Shown: one piece after another, positions 1 to 9,835 of the stretch
Layout of the letters: every line of letters begins with the position of its first letter
Position numbering within the stretch: position 1 is the stretch's first letter
DNA from: Ipomoea triloba
Taxonomy: Eukaryota; Streptophyta; Magnoliopsida; Solanales; Convolvulaceae
Assembly: GCF_003576645.1 (NCBI RefSeq)
Contig: NC_044920.1
Span: 10,067,018-10,131,017, forward strand
DNA length: 64,000 bases
Direction: 5' to 3'
Translations under genes and position numbers: made by a program
The notes under the pieces: generated by a model
The model's input: only the letters and a program-made list of their open reading frames with translations
The model's database searches: none
What the model was told of the DNA's origin: nothing

Positions 1-657
1 ATGTCCCTGGTTGAACCACTGCACCTATACGGTAAGGCCCTTCCCACTTCTTTGCTAACTTTTCTCATTCATTGGGTTGACTAGCGGTCCGATTTCTTAG
101 CACCAAGTCCCCTTCCAGGAACTTCATTAAGATCTTATATCCTTTCTTATATTATCCTTGTAATAATTGTTGTTGTGCAATATGAGTCTTTTGAAAGCAT
201 TCCTTAGTGTTGGCTAGTGGGTGAGTATATATTCTATATGTCAGTCTCAAAACCTATGGTGGATATTAAATGTATACTATGTAGTTTTACGTGTTGGAGT
301 GGGGCTTACTTAGCAATATTCACTAACTATTTTAACTCATGATTTTAGGTATGGAGTAGAGCCGTCGTGAGCGCGTTAGCATGCCAATAGTTCTATCTCC
401 CTCTCTTTTAGTTAGTTTGAGTTGCCTTTTGGAGACAAATATTAGACTTGGTGATGTAATAATTTTAGATTTTGAGTTCTATATTTGGTAAGTTTTATTA
501 TGTAGACATTGGCCTTAGCATCTAGTTTGGTGTAAGCTAGGTGTGGCCTAGTACCCCTTTGTAGTTGAATTATGCTTCCGCTGTTGATTTATTGAAATAT
601 TGGGTTAATTCTAGACTTTTATTCGCATTAATTATGCCTTAGATTTGGGGTGTTACA
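1..657 (+). repeat. 3' end of a Ty3-like LTR (left-truncated by window)
   Basis: The segment ends in TTGGGGTGTTACA, a common 3' end of large plant Ty3/gypsy LTRs. It shares the GCTTCCGC box about 85 bp before the end with two other LTR ends in this window (58860-59007 on the plus strand and 15409-15560 inverted). No coding domain is visible. The 5' part lies outside the window, so it could be the 3' LTR of an element to the left or a solo LTR. Confidence 0.45.
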
Positions 658-1395
658 TATATAGTGCAATTGATGAAATGGGTTGGATCGATTATGTTTT
701 CTAATATTATCTTGCTTGAATTCAAGCAAATAATTGCCTAATTACCCGTGCGAAGAACGTATAAAATTTTTTATTGTATATTTAAATAATAAAATTAAAG
801 ATGAAATTATAAACAATTCAAATATTTGAAAGTGTACATTTATTTTATGATATGATTAGTGCAAAAGTATGACTCAATTAATTGAATAATATATGACTCA
901 GCTCGTTTATATGTAATTATCTTAAAATTAAAAAAATCGATATGTTATATGATTTATTTAATTATATTATTACTAAAATAAATTCAAAAAAAAAAGATAA
1001 ATAATTTAAGTATAATTATTATAAAAATAAATCCAACGACCCATGTTCAACTTAAATACCATAATAATTATTAGGAATTATACTAATATCATTGCAATTA
1101 TACTTTTATACATTAAGTATATTCCTTTTCACAACATCACCTTTACTTTTTTCCTACTCTATATCAAAAAAATTAATTGTAATTATTATAAAAAATTCAA
1201 TGATCTATGTTTGATTGTAATTATAGTAATATCCGTGTAATTATTAGCCTAATTAACATAATAATTATTAGTCAATTATACTAATATAAGTGCAATTAAT
1301 TTCTTAATTACCATACTAGTTATTAGGAAATTATGCTAATAATGTGCAATGATACTTTTATACGTTCAATATTAAAATATATAGAGAGAGAATAC
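658..1395. other. AT-rich stretch without recognisable gene
   Basis: Very AT-rich DNA. The short ORF inside it is low-complexity (Ile/Asn/Tyr) and not believable. A possible Helitron-like hairpin box (CCGTGCGAAGAACG, around 747-760) is seen but has no CTAG end. Nothing else is supported. Confidence 0.5.
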
Positions 1396-1400
1396 CATAA

Positions 1401-1420
1401 AATTTTAACAACTACTTTTG

Positions 1421-1466
<46 letters not shown>

Positions 1467-1550
1467 ATAAAAATAAAAGCAACTTTTTAATAATAATAAT
1501 AATAATAATAATATAACAACAACAACAACAACAATAATGAGATTTTAGTT
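1401..1550. repeat. foldback of complementary trinucleotide microsatellites
   Basis: The left arm is a (TTG)n/(ATT)n tract at about 1418-1464. The right arm, about 1487-1535, is its reverse complement: (AAT)n followed by (AAC)n. The flanks also pair (CAACTA-type ends). The whole could fold into one long AT-rich hairpin, so it is either a MITE whose arms expanded as microsatellites or a fragile-site-like palindrome. Confidence 0.6.
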
Positions 1551-1635
1551 GCGCAATGCGCATATTATAACTTATTTTATTTTTTCACATTGGACATTAT
1601 TTTAATTGCGCAATGCGCATATATATTATAACTAG
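1550..1635 (+). mobile_element. Helitron-type 3' terminus, doubled
   Basis: Two copies of the perfect hairpin TGCGCAATGCGCA lie 57 bp apart (1550-1562 and 1607-1619). The second is followed by an AT spacer, CTAG at 1632-1635 and a T. A short GC hairpin 10-15 bp before CTRR, with insertion next to T, is the known signature of Helitron 3' ends. No 5' TC end could be paired with it, so only the terminus is called. Confidence 0.5.
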
Positions 1636-2373
1636 TATTTTTATATGAGTAATGTTGGATACACTCTTATTTTTCATACATTCTTTTCCTCTAGACGTGA
1701 CATTATATTATTGATTTGATTATTAACTAAATTTCACTTTTTAATCAGTGGTGAAGTCAACAAATTCATAGGCATCCAATGAATACAAACCATATGAGGA
1801 GGGAAAATATGAGAAGAGAAATTCAGGAGGCCAGGGATAAGATAGTATTCCTTTATATATTTTATTATAATAATATAATAAATATAATACCAATATTCAA
1901 ATAAGCATTATTTGATAACTGTCACATCCAAACTAGGATCAATAATACAGTAAAGCCATATAAGGGCAGTTTGTCACTCTAGGTTGAACCAAATGCCCCG
2001 AGAATGCTTTTCAATAGTATTATACATTATTATTTAACCCTTTATGGCTTTATCTAATAAAAGATAAATATTAAACACTCTTCCTAAATTTTTCTTCCAA
2101 TGTTTCTGTCCTGGTGTATCATTATCTGATTAGACTTTTCAAAACTATATTTCCATTTTAACTAATGGTTGAATCAGCAAATGTATAAGCGTTCAATAAA
2201 TGAAAAGAGTTAATCAACTAACGGTTTGACTCTCACTCAGGATCCTTCGATTTTATTTATATCCTCTAGTGTTCTGCCCCCGTCGATCTGTTAAGGAGGC
2301 TTTTTTGTTTGACTCTCTTGGTTTCGCTGCTTCATGGTTTTTGAGATATTAATAATAATATATCTCTTTTGTT
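1636..2373. other. no gene seen
   Basis: AT-rich DNA with two diverged direct copies of a segment of about 50 bp (around 1738-1790 and 2155-2207, both reading roughly TTTTAAYYARTGGTKRA). Probably an old repeat. No coding or RNA feature supported. Confidence 0.4.
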
Positions 2374-2376
2374 TTA

Positions 2377-2700
2377 GGCCATCCACATTTGTAAGTTTTA
2401 ATGTGATTCTAGAATAGCAAATTTTGAGAGTGAGTTTTTAACAAATGTGGGAGGAATATTGTTACTGGGTTGCCAGTGGAGAGTGAGGCTTGCGCGTGAG
2501 GCACAATTCTCGTGCCCAAACGGGCACTGTGCGTTGCACGGGCACATAAATAATTTCTTTATTTATTTTTTTTCAGTTTTCTGTTTTGTTTTATTTTTTC
2601 CTTTTCTTTTTTTTTCGTTTACTCTCATTTTCTCTTTTCTAATCACACTCACCAAAACTCTTCAAAAACCACACCAAAATCTCCACTAGTGAGGAATGCC
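2377..2700. mobile_element. PIF/Harbinger-type MITE, 324 bp
   Basis: The left end GGCCATCCACATTTG and the reverse complement of the right end, GGCATTCCTCACTAG, form an imperfect terminal inverted repeat. It is flanked on both sides by TTA (2374-2376 and 2701-2703), the 3-bp target duplication typical of PIF/Harbinger (Tourist-like) elements. The interior has a second GC-rich inverted repeat near 2514-2545 and pyrimidine-rich DNA. The 80-codon ORF inside is not taken as a gene. Confidence 0.6.
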
Positions 2701-2703
2701 TTA

Positions 2704-3557
2704 AAAAAACGCATCATAAATGTAAAATAGCATTATTATTCAAAAATATAATGTGAATTGCATTATATCTATTATCTAGTATGGAGTGTGGATGGTTCCA
2801 AATGATCGCAGAGGTGGTGGCCTTGCTTGCAGGCCAAATGTAATCTGAACACGCAAAGTTAGCCAGAAGAATGGGAGGCTTCATTCTACTTCACTGTGCA
2901 GCAATGGCAATGAATTCAAAGCGTACGGCCCGTGCCATGCCATGCCTGTCTCACCAAATATGGTCATGAGATATGTCCCTCACCGCGTGAACTTTCAGTT
3001 TACCATTTATTGCTTTGACCATGCTCTCATTGTTTTTACCATTTTGAAATTATATACCCTTTCGTGCCATTTTACCTATTTTATTTTTCTTTTTTGTCTG
3101 TTCCAAAATATTGTTCACTTCCCAAAAATAAACATAATTATATTTTTACTTTTTCAACTTTACCCTTTCAGCTTTTATCACAATTGGTACATACTCAAGA
3201 CTAGGCATAGTCCACCGACGAAGAATCTGCTAATACAAAATAAATCATTCACTTCAAAGCTTGAACAGAAACAATTCAAAAATCGATCAAAGCTAGTGGA
3301 GTAAAACTCTGGTTCTTCCTTCATTTCCTTAGTCGTCGTGTCGCCCAGAAGTAATTGGACGGTAACACCATCGGCAGCAGGATTAATAGCAACAACGTCG
3401 TCGCTGCAACCAGCGCCCATGTTCACCATCTCTTAAATCGGAGCTCTCATCCCAATCTCCGATCAATTTCAGGATGAAATTTTTATAACTCCATCTATTT
3501 GTGAACACCACTACTTTTTGTCTTTTGCTTTTTTTAATCATGAAAGTATTAAATTCA
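2704..3557. other. no gene seen
   Basis: Mixed AT-rich DNA. Short ORFs on both strands overlap one another and show no recognisable domain. Part of it (about 3040-3150) resembles the body of a Stowaway/mariner-type MITE, whose possible end lies at 3841-3855. Confidence 0.35.
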
Positions 3558-3671
3558 TTTATTTTTGTATAATTACTGGTGTGTTGAGAACTAAAAGGAT
3601 TTGTTGAAGAAAGATTTATTTTTGTATAATTACTGGTGTGTTGAGAACTAAAAGGATTTGTTGAAGAAAGA
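3558..3671. repeat. 57-bp direct tandem duplication
   Basis: The segment beginning TTTATTTTTGTATAATTACT occurs twice back to back (3558-3614 and 3615-3671) without visible differences. It may be real and recent, or an assembly stutter like those near the N gaps, although no N is close. Confidence 0.8.
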
Positions 3672-3840
3672 TGAAGGAATTGGTTTGTTGAACAAAAGAT
3701 GAAGAAATGGATTTGTGTCTGCAGAGATGAAGAATGAGGAAGAAAGCAAAATGGTCCAAGTACAAGGGCATTAATGGAAAGATAGTGAGATTTGTTTAAC
3801 TTTCTTAAAATTCGTGCCAAAAGAAATCAGCCAAACATTT

Positions 3841-3855
3841 CGGGACCGAGGGAGT
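3841..3855. mobile_element. Stowaway/mariner-like MITE end
   Basis: CGGGACCGAGGGAGTA matches the usual right end of plant Stowaway elements (complement of the CTCCCTCCGT... start, next to TA). A matching left end was not found within 900 bp, so only the terminus is called. Confidence 0.35.
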
Positions 3856-3919
3856 ATTTAAAAAAAAAAAAAATACTATGTGAACTCTTATTCCTCTTAC
3901 ATTTAAAATTTTGATATTA

Positions 3920-4284
3920 GGGTCCGTTTGAAAAGTAAGAAAATGACTTTCGTAAAATATTTTCAGGAAAATTAGTCATTTTTTTAGAAAACATTTTCCT
4001 TTCCAGTGTTTGGTTGAGTTATGGAAAACTGTCTATTTGGTTCATTTTCTGAAAAATGATTGCAGCAAACAAGTCTGTCGGAATGAGTGAGATGGCCATT
4101 TGGGCCATTCCGGAAAATGACTTACAGAAAAAAAATTTCATAAGTTGTTTTCCAGAATTTTGGCTTGGTTTTCCATGGTCAACATAAAACATTTTCAGTT
4201 GACCGCATTTTCCGGATGTTGCCAAACATCGAAAACTCGAAAAACATTTTTTGAAAGTTATTTTCCGGGTTACCAAACACACCC
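3920..4284. mobile_element. PIF/Harbinger-type MITE, 365 bp
   Basis: The left end GGGTCCGTTTGAAAAGTAAG and the inverted right end GGGTGTGTTTGGTAACCCGG pair over about 33 bp. The element is flanked by TTA on both sides (3917-3919, 4285-4287). The interior is full of GGAAAATG/CATTTTCC motifs in both orientations. A truncated relative starts at 48427. Non-autonomous, with no transposase reading frame. Confidence 0.75.
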
Positions 4285-4287
4285 TTA

Positions 4288-4700
4288 ATAACACTTTTAA
4301 TGGATCTACATACTTACCACATCACATAGTAAAAGTGAGTGTAAGAATTAAGAATACACATATATAGTATAACTCATACCATTATACCCTAACATCTATT
4401 TAGTATGATTGGGCTCTAAATTTGTCTGAGTTAAATTTGGAAATGTTGGCAAACACACATGCATGTATATGTGTGCGCACTCATTTGAAATTTGTAAGTT
4501 TGATCTTAACCAGAATTTCTGGCTTTGTGGGTATGGACATAAAATCACGCACTCATGCAAAGAAGATCTACCATTCGTACAAAAAAAGGCATAGGTCTGA
4601 ACACTTGGAGACTTGGAGTTGTAGGAAAATTAGTTAAAATTGAAATATTAAATGATTATTTTGAAGCAAAATTTTAAGTGAAATATTAAATGATTATTTT
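4288..4700. other. old repeat flank of the copia insertion
   Basis: No gene is recognised. About 4620-4700 plus its continuation at 13834-13960 resembles 40670-40840, so the copia element below landed in a dispersed old repeat. Confidence 0.35.
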
Positions 4701-4705
4701 GAAAC

Positions 4706-4985
4706 TGTTGTAATTTGGCTTATCGATTAGCTCAGTTCTCGTGGTGATTGCCCGGTAATTGCTTGGAGATTATGTATATGATAATGTAGTGTAGAGAAAA
4801 GGGAAAAAGGAGAAGAAGAAGAACAATAACACAAGATCACAAGAGCTCATCCATTCATTAAGCAATCCATATCAATATATACACATTCCACAACCTTTCA
4901 TTTCCTTTAACATAAACAATGAAATAATGGAAGGCAAATGGAGAGTCCTAAGATTTAATGGCCATCAAGTAAAAGATTTATAACA
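4706..4985 (-). repeat. 3' LTR of copia 1
   Basis: 280 bp. On the minus strand it begins TGTTATAAATC and ends AATTACAACA. It differs from the 5' LTR at two positions near the end (T/C and G/A). Confidence 0.93.
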
Positions 4986-4998
4986 CTTCCCCTTGGCC
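4986..4998 (-). promoter_or_regulatory. polypurine tract of copia 1
   Basis: The minus strand reads CCAAGGGGAAG immediately before the 3' LTR. This is the expected plus-strand priming site for reverse transcription and fixes the element's orientation. Confidence 0.8.
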
Positions 4999-5155
4999 AT
5001 TAAATAACTATACTCATGCCTCGTTAAAAACCTCTCTAAAAAAACCCTGTGGGAAAAACCAAGACGAGGAAAAGAGTACATGCAGTATAAAAGATGTGTT
5101 GCATCGGTTGCCTCATTAAAAACCTTAGCCTAATAAAAATTCAATGGGAGAAAAA

Positions 5156-6775
5156 TTAGCTAAGGGAAAAAGAGTACAACCATAACCTTCCGGGCGTCAT
5201 CTTCGAGATTTTAAAGGTCTCCAAGACCATATATTCATTTATACTTTTAGCGTTTATCGCTCCCCCTGAAGACAAAAATCTTCCAAGCCTTCGCATCCCG
5301 ATTTTATAAACAAAGTTCTCAAATGTGGATGTTGGCAGGGATTTAGTGAACAAATCTGCTAGATTTTCACTAGAGCGAACCTTTTCAATGAGTATCTCAC
5401 CACTCTTCTGGAGTTCATGTGGGTAAAAGAATTTAGGAGCAATATGTTTGGTAAGGCCTCCTTTAACGTACTCACTACTCATCTGTGCAACACATGCCGC
5501 ATTGTCCTCATATAGGACAGTGGGGGAATCAACTTTGCTCATTGTACCACATGAGCTATGGATATGCTGTATCAATGACCTCAACCATACACATTCACGT
5601 GAGGTTTCATATAAAGCAATTATTTCCGAGTGATTAGATGAGGTAGCAACTAATGTCTGCTTAACGGACCTCCAAGATATAGCAGTACCTCCACAAAAGA
5701 AAACATAACCAGTCTGAGATTTAGCATTATGAGGATCAGACATATAACCAGCGTCTGAATATCCCATCAATGTAATGTCCTGGTTATTTTCAAAATAAAG
5801 ACCAAGGTCTTTTGTCCCTTGGAGATATCTAACAAAATAAAGACCAAGGTCTTTTGTCCCTTGGAGATATCTAAAGATATGCTTTACTCCATCTTTTGTC
5901 CCTTGGAGATATCTAAAGATATGCTTTACTCCACCTTTTGTCCCTTGGAGATATCTAAAGATATGCTTTACTCCACTCCAATGTCTTCTGGTTGGGGAGG
6001 CACTAAATCTAGCTCCACTCCAATGTCTTCTGGTTGGGGAGGCACTAAATCTAGCAAGTAAGTTCACTGATCTGGTTGGGGAGGCACTAAATCTAGCAAG
6101 TAAGTTCACTGAAAAAGCAATATCAGGTCTAGTGCAATTAGCAAGATAAAGCAAGGCTCCAATAGCACTCAGGTAAGGAACTTTAGGCCCTAGTATGTTT
6201 TCATTATCCTCCTTAGGTCTAAATGGGTCTTTGTCCGCTTCAAGGGACCGGACTACCATTGGAGTGCTAAGGGGATGAGATTTATCCATATAGAATTTCT
6301 CCAATAATTTATTAACATAGTTAGCTTGGTGAATAAAAATTTCATTGGGGAGATGCTCGATCTGCAGGCCGAGGCAAAACTTGGTTTTTCCCAAGTTTTT
6401 CATTTCAACTTCTGCCTTTAAGTATGAACACGCTTCTATAATATCTTTGTTTGTCCCAATAATGTTTATGTCATCGACATAGACAGATATAATACAAAAA
6501 CCATTAGATGACTTCTTGATGAATATACAAGGACAAATATCATTTTTCACATATCCCTTCTTCAGGAAGAATTCACTCAAATGGTTATACCACATTCTAT
6601 CCGAATGCTTCAAGCCATATAATGACCTTTGAAGTTTGATGCTATACATGTTTCGATCTTTCCCTCTTGTATTGGGATTTTGAATACCTTCGGGTATTTT
6701 CATGTATATATCAGCATCTAGTGACCCATAAAGGTAAGCTGTCACTACATCCATCAACTGCATATCTAATTTCAT
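5156..6775 (-). pseudogene. copia 1 reverse transcriptase C-part and RNase H, stuttered
   Basis: The frame runs from the copia RT core (DVVTAYLYG, then YGLKHSDRMWY) through the catalytic YVDD box near residue 117 to RNase H motifs (ATSSNHSEIIAL, LYEDNAAC) and the conserved tail ENLADLFTKSLP. It copies the element's RNA into DNA in cytoplasmic particles. Between residues about 235 and 320 the protein repeats short nested pieces (ARFSASPT, RHWSG, VKHIFRYLQGTK, LGLYF) in a staircase. That is not a feature of the family and mirrors the DNA stutter at 5805-6110. The frame begins after an in-frame TAA that separates it from the RT N-terminus (seen at 6836-6838 in the other copy). The true protein would be about 60-80 residues shorter. 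Confidence 0.85.
5805..6110. repeat. staircase of nested short direct repeats
   Basis: Blocks such as CTTTTGTCCCTTGGAGATAT, GCTTTACTCCA and TGGTTGGGGAGGCACTAAAT recur 2-4 times, each rung repeating the end of the previous rung and adding a few new bases. The last rung is the start of the 864-bp duplication joined by the N at 6938. Looks like an assembly or gap-filling artefact. Confidence 0.85.
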
Positions 6776-6835
6776 GTTTACTCCCAGTGATATTAAATAG
6801 CGGAATGAAATGCCATCAATAACAGGAGAATATGT

Positions 6836-7642
6836 TTATTCAAAATCAATTCCGGGTCTCTGCGTGAACCCTTGAGCTACCAATCTCGCTTTATATCTAA
6901 CCACCTCATTGTTTTCATTCCTCTTCCGTATGAATACNCTGGTTGGGGAGGCACTAAATCTAGCAAGTAAGTTCACTGAAAAAGCAATATCAGGTCTAGT
7001 GCAATTAGCAAGATAAAGCAAGGCTCCAATAGCACTCAGGTAAGGAACTTTAGGCCCTAGTATGTTTTCATTATCCTCCTTAGGTCTAAATGGGTCTTTG
7101 TCCGCTTCAAGGGACCGGACTACCATTGGAGTGCTAAGGGGATGAGATTTATCCATATAGAATTTCTCCAATAATTTATTAACATAGTTAGCTTGGTGAA
7201 TAAAAATTTCATTGGGGAGATGCTCGATCTGCAGGCCGAGGCAAAACTTGGTTTTTCCCAAGTTTTTCATTTCAACTTCTGCCTTTAAGTATGAACACGC
7301 TTCTATAATATCTTTGTTTGTCCCAATAATGTTTATGTCATCGACATAGACAGATATAATACAAAAACCATTAGATGACTTCTTGATGAATATACAAGGA
7401 CAAATATCATTTTTCACATATCCCTTCTTCAGGAAGAATTCACTCAAATGGTTATACCACATTCTATCCGAATGCTTCAAGCCATATAATGACCTTTGAA
7501 GTTTGATGCTATACATGTTTCGATCTTTCCCTCTTGTATTGGGATTTTGAATACCTTCGGGTATTTTCATGTATATATCAGCATCTAGTGACCCATAAAG
7601 GTAAGCTGTCACTACATCCATCAACTGCATATCTAATTTCAT
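6836..7642 (-). pseudogene. second copy of copia 1 RT segment (artefactual)
   Basis: Residues 1-about 234 repeat exactly the start of the RT frame at 5156-6775, including YVDD. The frame then runs through the N (one undefined residue) into the RT N-terminal motif ([14 protein letters not shown]...GIDFE) and stops at TAA, 6836-6838. In relatives this position is normally a sense codon, so the TAA is a real or sequencing-derived lesion. The joined C-terminal part comes from the N junction and should not be read as one protein. Confidence 0.85.
6938..6938. other. single-base N gap
   Basis: Junction of the 864-bp duplication. Confidence 0.98.
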
Positions 7643-7738
7643 GTTTACTCCCAGTGATATTAAATAGCGGAATGAAATGCCATCAATAACAGGAGAATAT
7701 GTTTATTCAAAATCAATTCCGGGTCTCTGCGTGAACCC

Positions 7739-8029
7739 TTGAGCTACCAATCTCGCTTTATATCTAACCACCTCATTGTTTTCATTCCTCTTCCGTATGA
7801 ATTATCTAACCACCTCATTGTTTTCATTCCTCTTCCGTATGAATACCCTAACCACCTCATTGTTTTCATTCCTCTTCCGTATGAATACCCACTTAGATCC
7901 TACTGGGATCTTCCTCTTCCGTATGAATACCCACTTAGATCCTACTGGGATCACATCTTTTGGTATGAATACCCACTTAGATCCTACTGGGATCACATCT
8001 TTTGCGGTAAGTACGGTGGGACCAAACAC
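7739..8029 (-). pseudogene. copia 1 RT N-terminus, stuttered
   Basis: The minus strand encodes the conserved entry to copia RT ([27 protein letters not shown] read across rungs). The pieces IPVGSKWVFI and [11 protein letters not shown] are repeated three to four times with frame slips. The DNA at 7770-7990 shows the same staircase. Once collapsed it would link the integrase-side linker to the RT core. Confidence 0.75.
7770..7990. repeat. staircase of nested short direct repeats
   Basis: CATTCCTCTTCCGTATGAAT, CCACTTAGATCCTACTGGGA and TCACATCTTTTG recur in overlapping rungs, each extending the previous one. The last rung (7963) is the start of the 1448-bp duplication joined by the N at 9411. 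Confidence 0.85.
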
Positions 8030-8385
8030 TTTTCTTTTATTAAGCGAGTTAAGCTCTGCCTCAATTGCCTCTTTCTACTTCAACCAGTCAGGGCGCTTCT
8101 GGCACTCTGTTATTGATTTTGGTTCTGGATCCAGATTATTATGTGGAATATTACAGGCAACTGCATAGGCAAACGTGTCGTCGACGACTATTAAATCTCT
8201 GTTATATGTTTCTCCTATATCAACAAAATTTATGGTAGTTTCTATATTGATATCAACCAGATCATTATCATTTCCCAAAATATTCTGATCTGGATGTTCC
8301 GCATTCCAGTGTTCAAATTATTTAGAGCACATGCAGATTCACTGGGTTCCCCGTCTTCAGGACGGCTAAGATTTTTCTGGAGTGA

Positions 8386-9426
8386 CTAAGATATTTTACC
8401 AATTCTCGTTTTCCGCGGATTTAAATCTTTTGCACCAACTGGTCTCCCGCGCTTCTGGCGATGGGGAGTGTTAATGTGCATTCCTGATCTCTTGGGGACT
8501 TCTACTCTCGAAGGAGCATTCACAGCAGGGATATGGGACCTGGTCACTCCTGTATTATCAGTAAAAGCATTTGGCAGGTTATTTGCTAAATTTTGCAAAT
8601 TAATAATTTTCTGAACTTCCAGTTCAGTTTGACTAGTACGTGGGTCTAGGTGCTGAAGATCTTTTTCGTACCATGAAATTTCTCGGCATTTCGTTAAATA
8701 AGGACTTTTATCTCCCCCTAATGCCGGGAAATGATCTTCATCAAAAATGCAGTCAGCGTACCTCGCAGTAAACTGATCTCCTGTCATGGGCTCTAGGTAT
8801 TTAATAATGGAGGGAGATTCATAACCAACATATATACCTAGTTTTCGTTGCGGGCCCATGGAGGTACGGTTTGTAGGTGGTATGGGGGTATAGACTGCAC
8901 ACCCGAATACACACAGATGGGAAATATTGGGTTCTACACCACGTAGTAGTTGCAAGGGGGAATAATCATGATATGCAGTAGGTCGGATTTGTATTAAAGC
9001 TGCAGCATGCAATACTGCATGTCCCCAACAAGAAACCGGTAAACTGGACTTTTGCAGTAATGGTCTAGCAATCAATTTAATACGCTTAATCAGAGATTCA
9101 GCTAGACCATTCTGAGTATGGACATAAGGTACAGGATGCTCTACTTTGATGCCCAAGGCCATACAATAATCATTGAAAGCCGTTGATGTGAATTCTCCAG
9201 CATTATCCATTCTTATTGATTTAATTGGATAATCTGAGAATTGGGCATTTAACTCTATAATTTTCGCAATAAATTTTGTGAAAGCTTTGTTCCTCGTGGA
9301 CAATAGACTAACATGAGTCCAACGAGTGGAAGCATCAATAAAGACCATAAAATATCTAAATGGCCCAGAAGGTGGACTAATTGGTCCACAAATATCGCCC
9401 TGCAATCTTTNCGTATGAATACCCAC
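8386..9426 (-). pseudogene. duplicate copy of copia 1 integrase C-part (artefactual)
   Basis: From residue 7 onward it is identical to residues of the longer frame at 9836-11362, starting at the first catalytic Asp region (LQGDICGP). Its first six residues come from the joined RT linker across the N. It should be merged with the copy at 9836-11362 and not counted as a second integrase. Confidence 0.85.
9411..9411. other. single-base N gap
   Basis: Junction of the 1448-bp duplication. Confidence 0.98.
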
Positions 9427-9524
9427 TTAGATCCTACTGGGATCACATCTTTTGCGGTAAGTACGGTGGGACCAAACACTTTTCTTTTATTAAGCGAGTT
9501 AAGCTCTGCCTCAATTGCCTCTTT

Positions 9525-9728
9525 CTACTTCAACCAGTCAGGGCGCTTCTGGCACTCTGTTATTGATTTTGGTTCTGGATCCAGATTATTATGTGGAATA
9601 TTACAGGCAACTGCATAGGCAAACGTGTCGTCGACGACTATTAAATCTCTGTTATATGTTTCTCCTATATCAACAAAATTTATGGTAGTTTCTATATTGA
9701 TATCAACCAGATCATTATCATTTCCCAA
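9525..9728 (-). pseudogene. copia 1 integrase-RT linker
   Basis: A 67-residue frame between integrase and RT, ending CQKRPDWLK followed by TAG (9525-9527). Past the stop the same frame continues KEAIEAELNSL, the usual copia lead-in to RT, where relatives have WLKW. A Trp codon (TGG) changed to TAG is therefore likely. An identical copy lies at 8075-8278 because of the N-linked duplication. Confidence 0.75.
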
Positions 9729-9835
9729 AATATTCTGATCTGGATGTTCCGCATTCCAGTGTTCAAATTATTTAGAGCACATGCAGATTCACTGGGTTCC
9801 CCGTCTTCAGGACGGCTAAGATTTTTCTGGAGTGA

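Larger units (their letters stand above)
6072..7802. repeat. 864-bp direct duplication split by N
   Basis: 6072-6935 and 6939-7802 (offset 867) appear identical by eye. The single N at 6938 is at the junction. Both encode the same RT segment of copia 1, including the same premature TAA. Best explained as unmerged contig overlap. Confidence 0.9.

Noticed and set aside
2447..3820. Several ORFs of 80-145 codons
   Set aside because: Phe/Leu/Ser low-complexity frames in pyrimidine-rich DNA or across the 57-bp duplication. They overlap on opposite strands and have no domains.
6836..9426. Second RT and second integrase as signs of two copia elements in tandem
   Set aside because: Copies appear identical by eye, including the same stop codons, and meet at Ns. 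They are assembly duplicates of one element.
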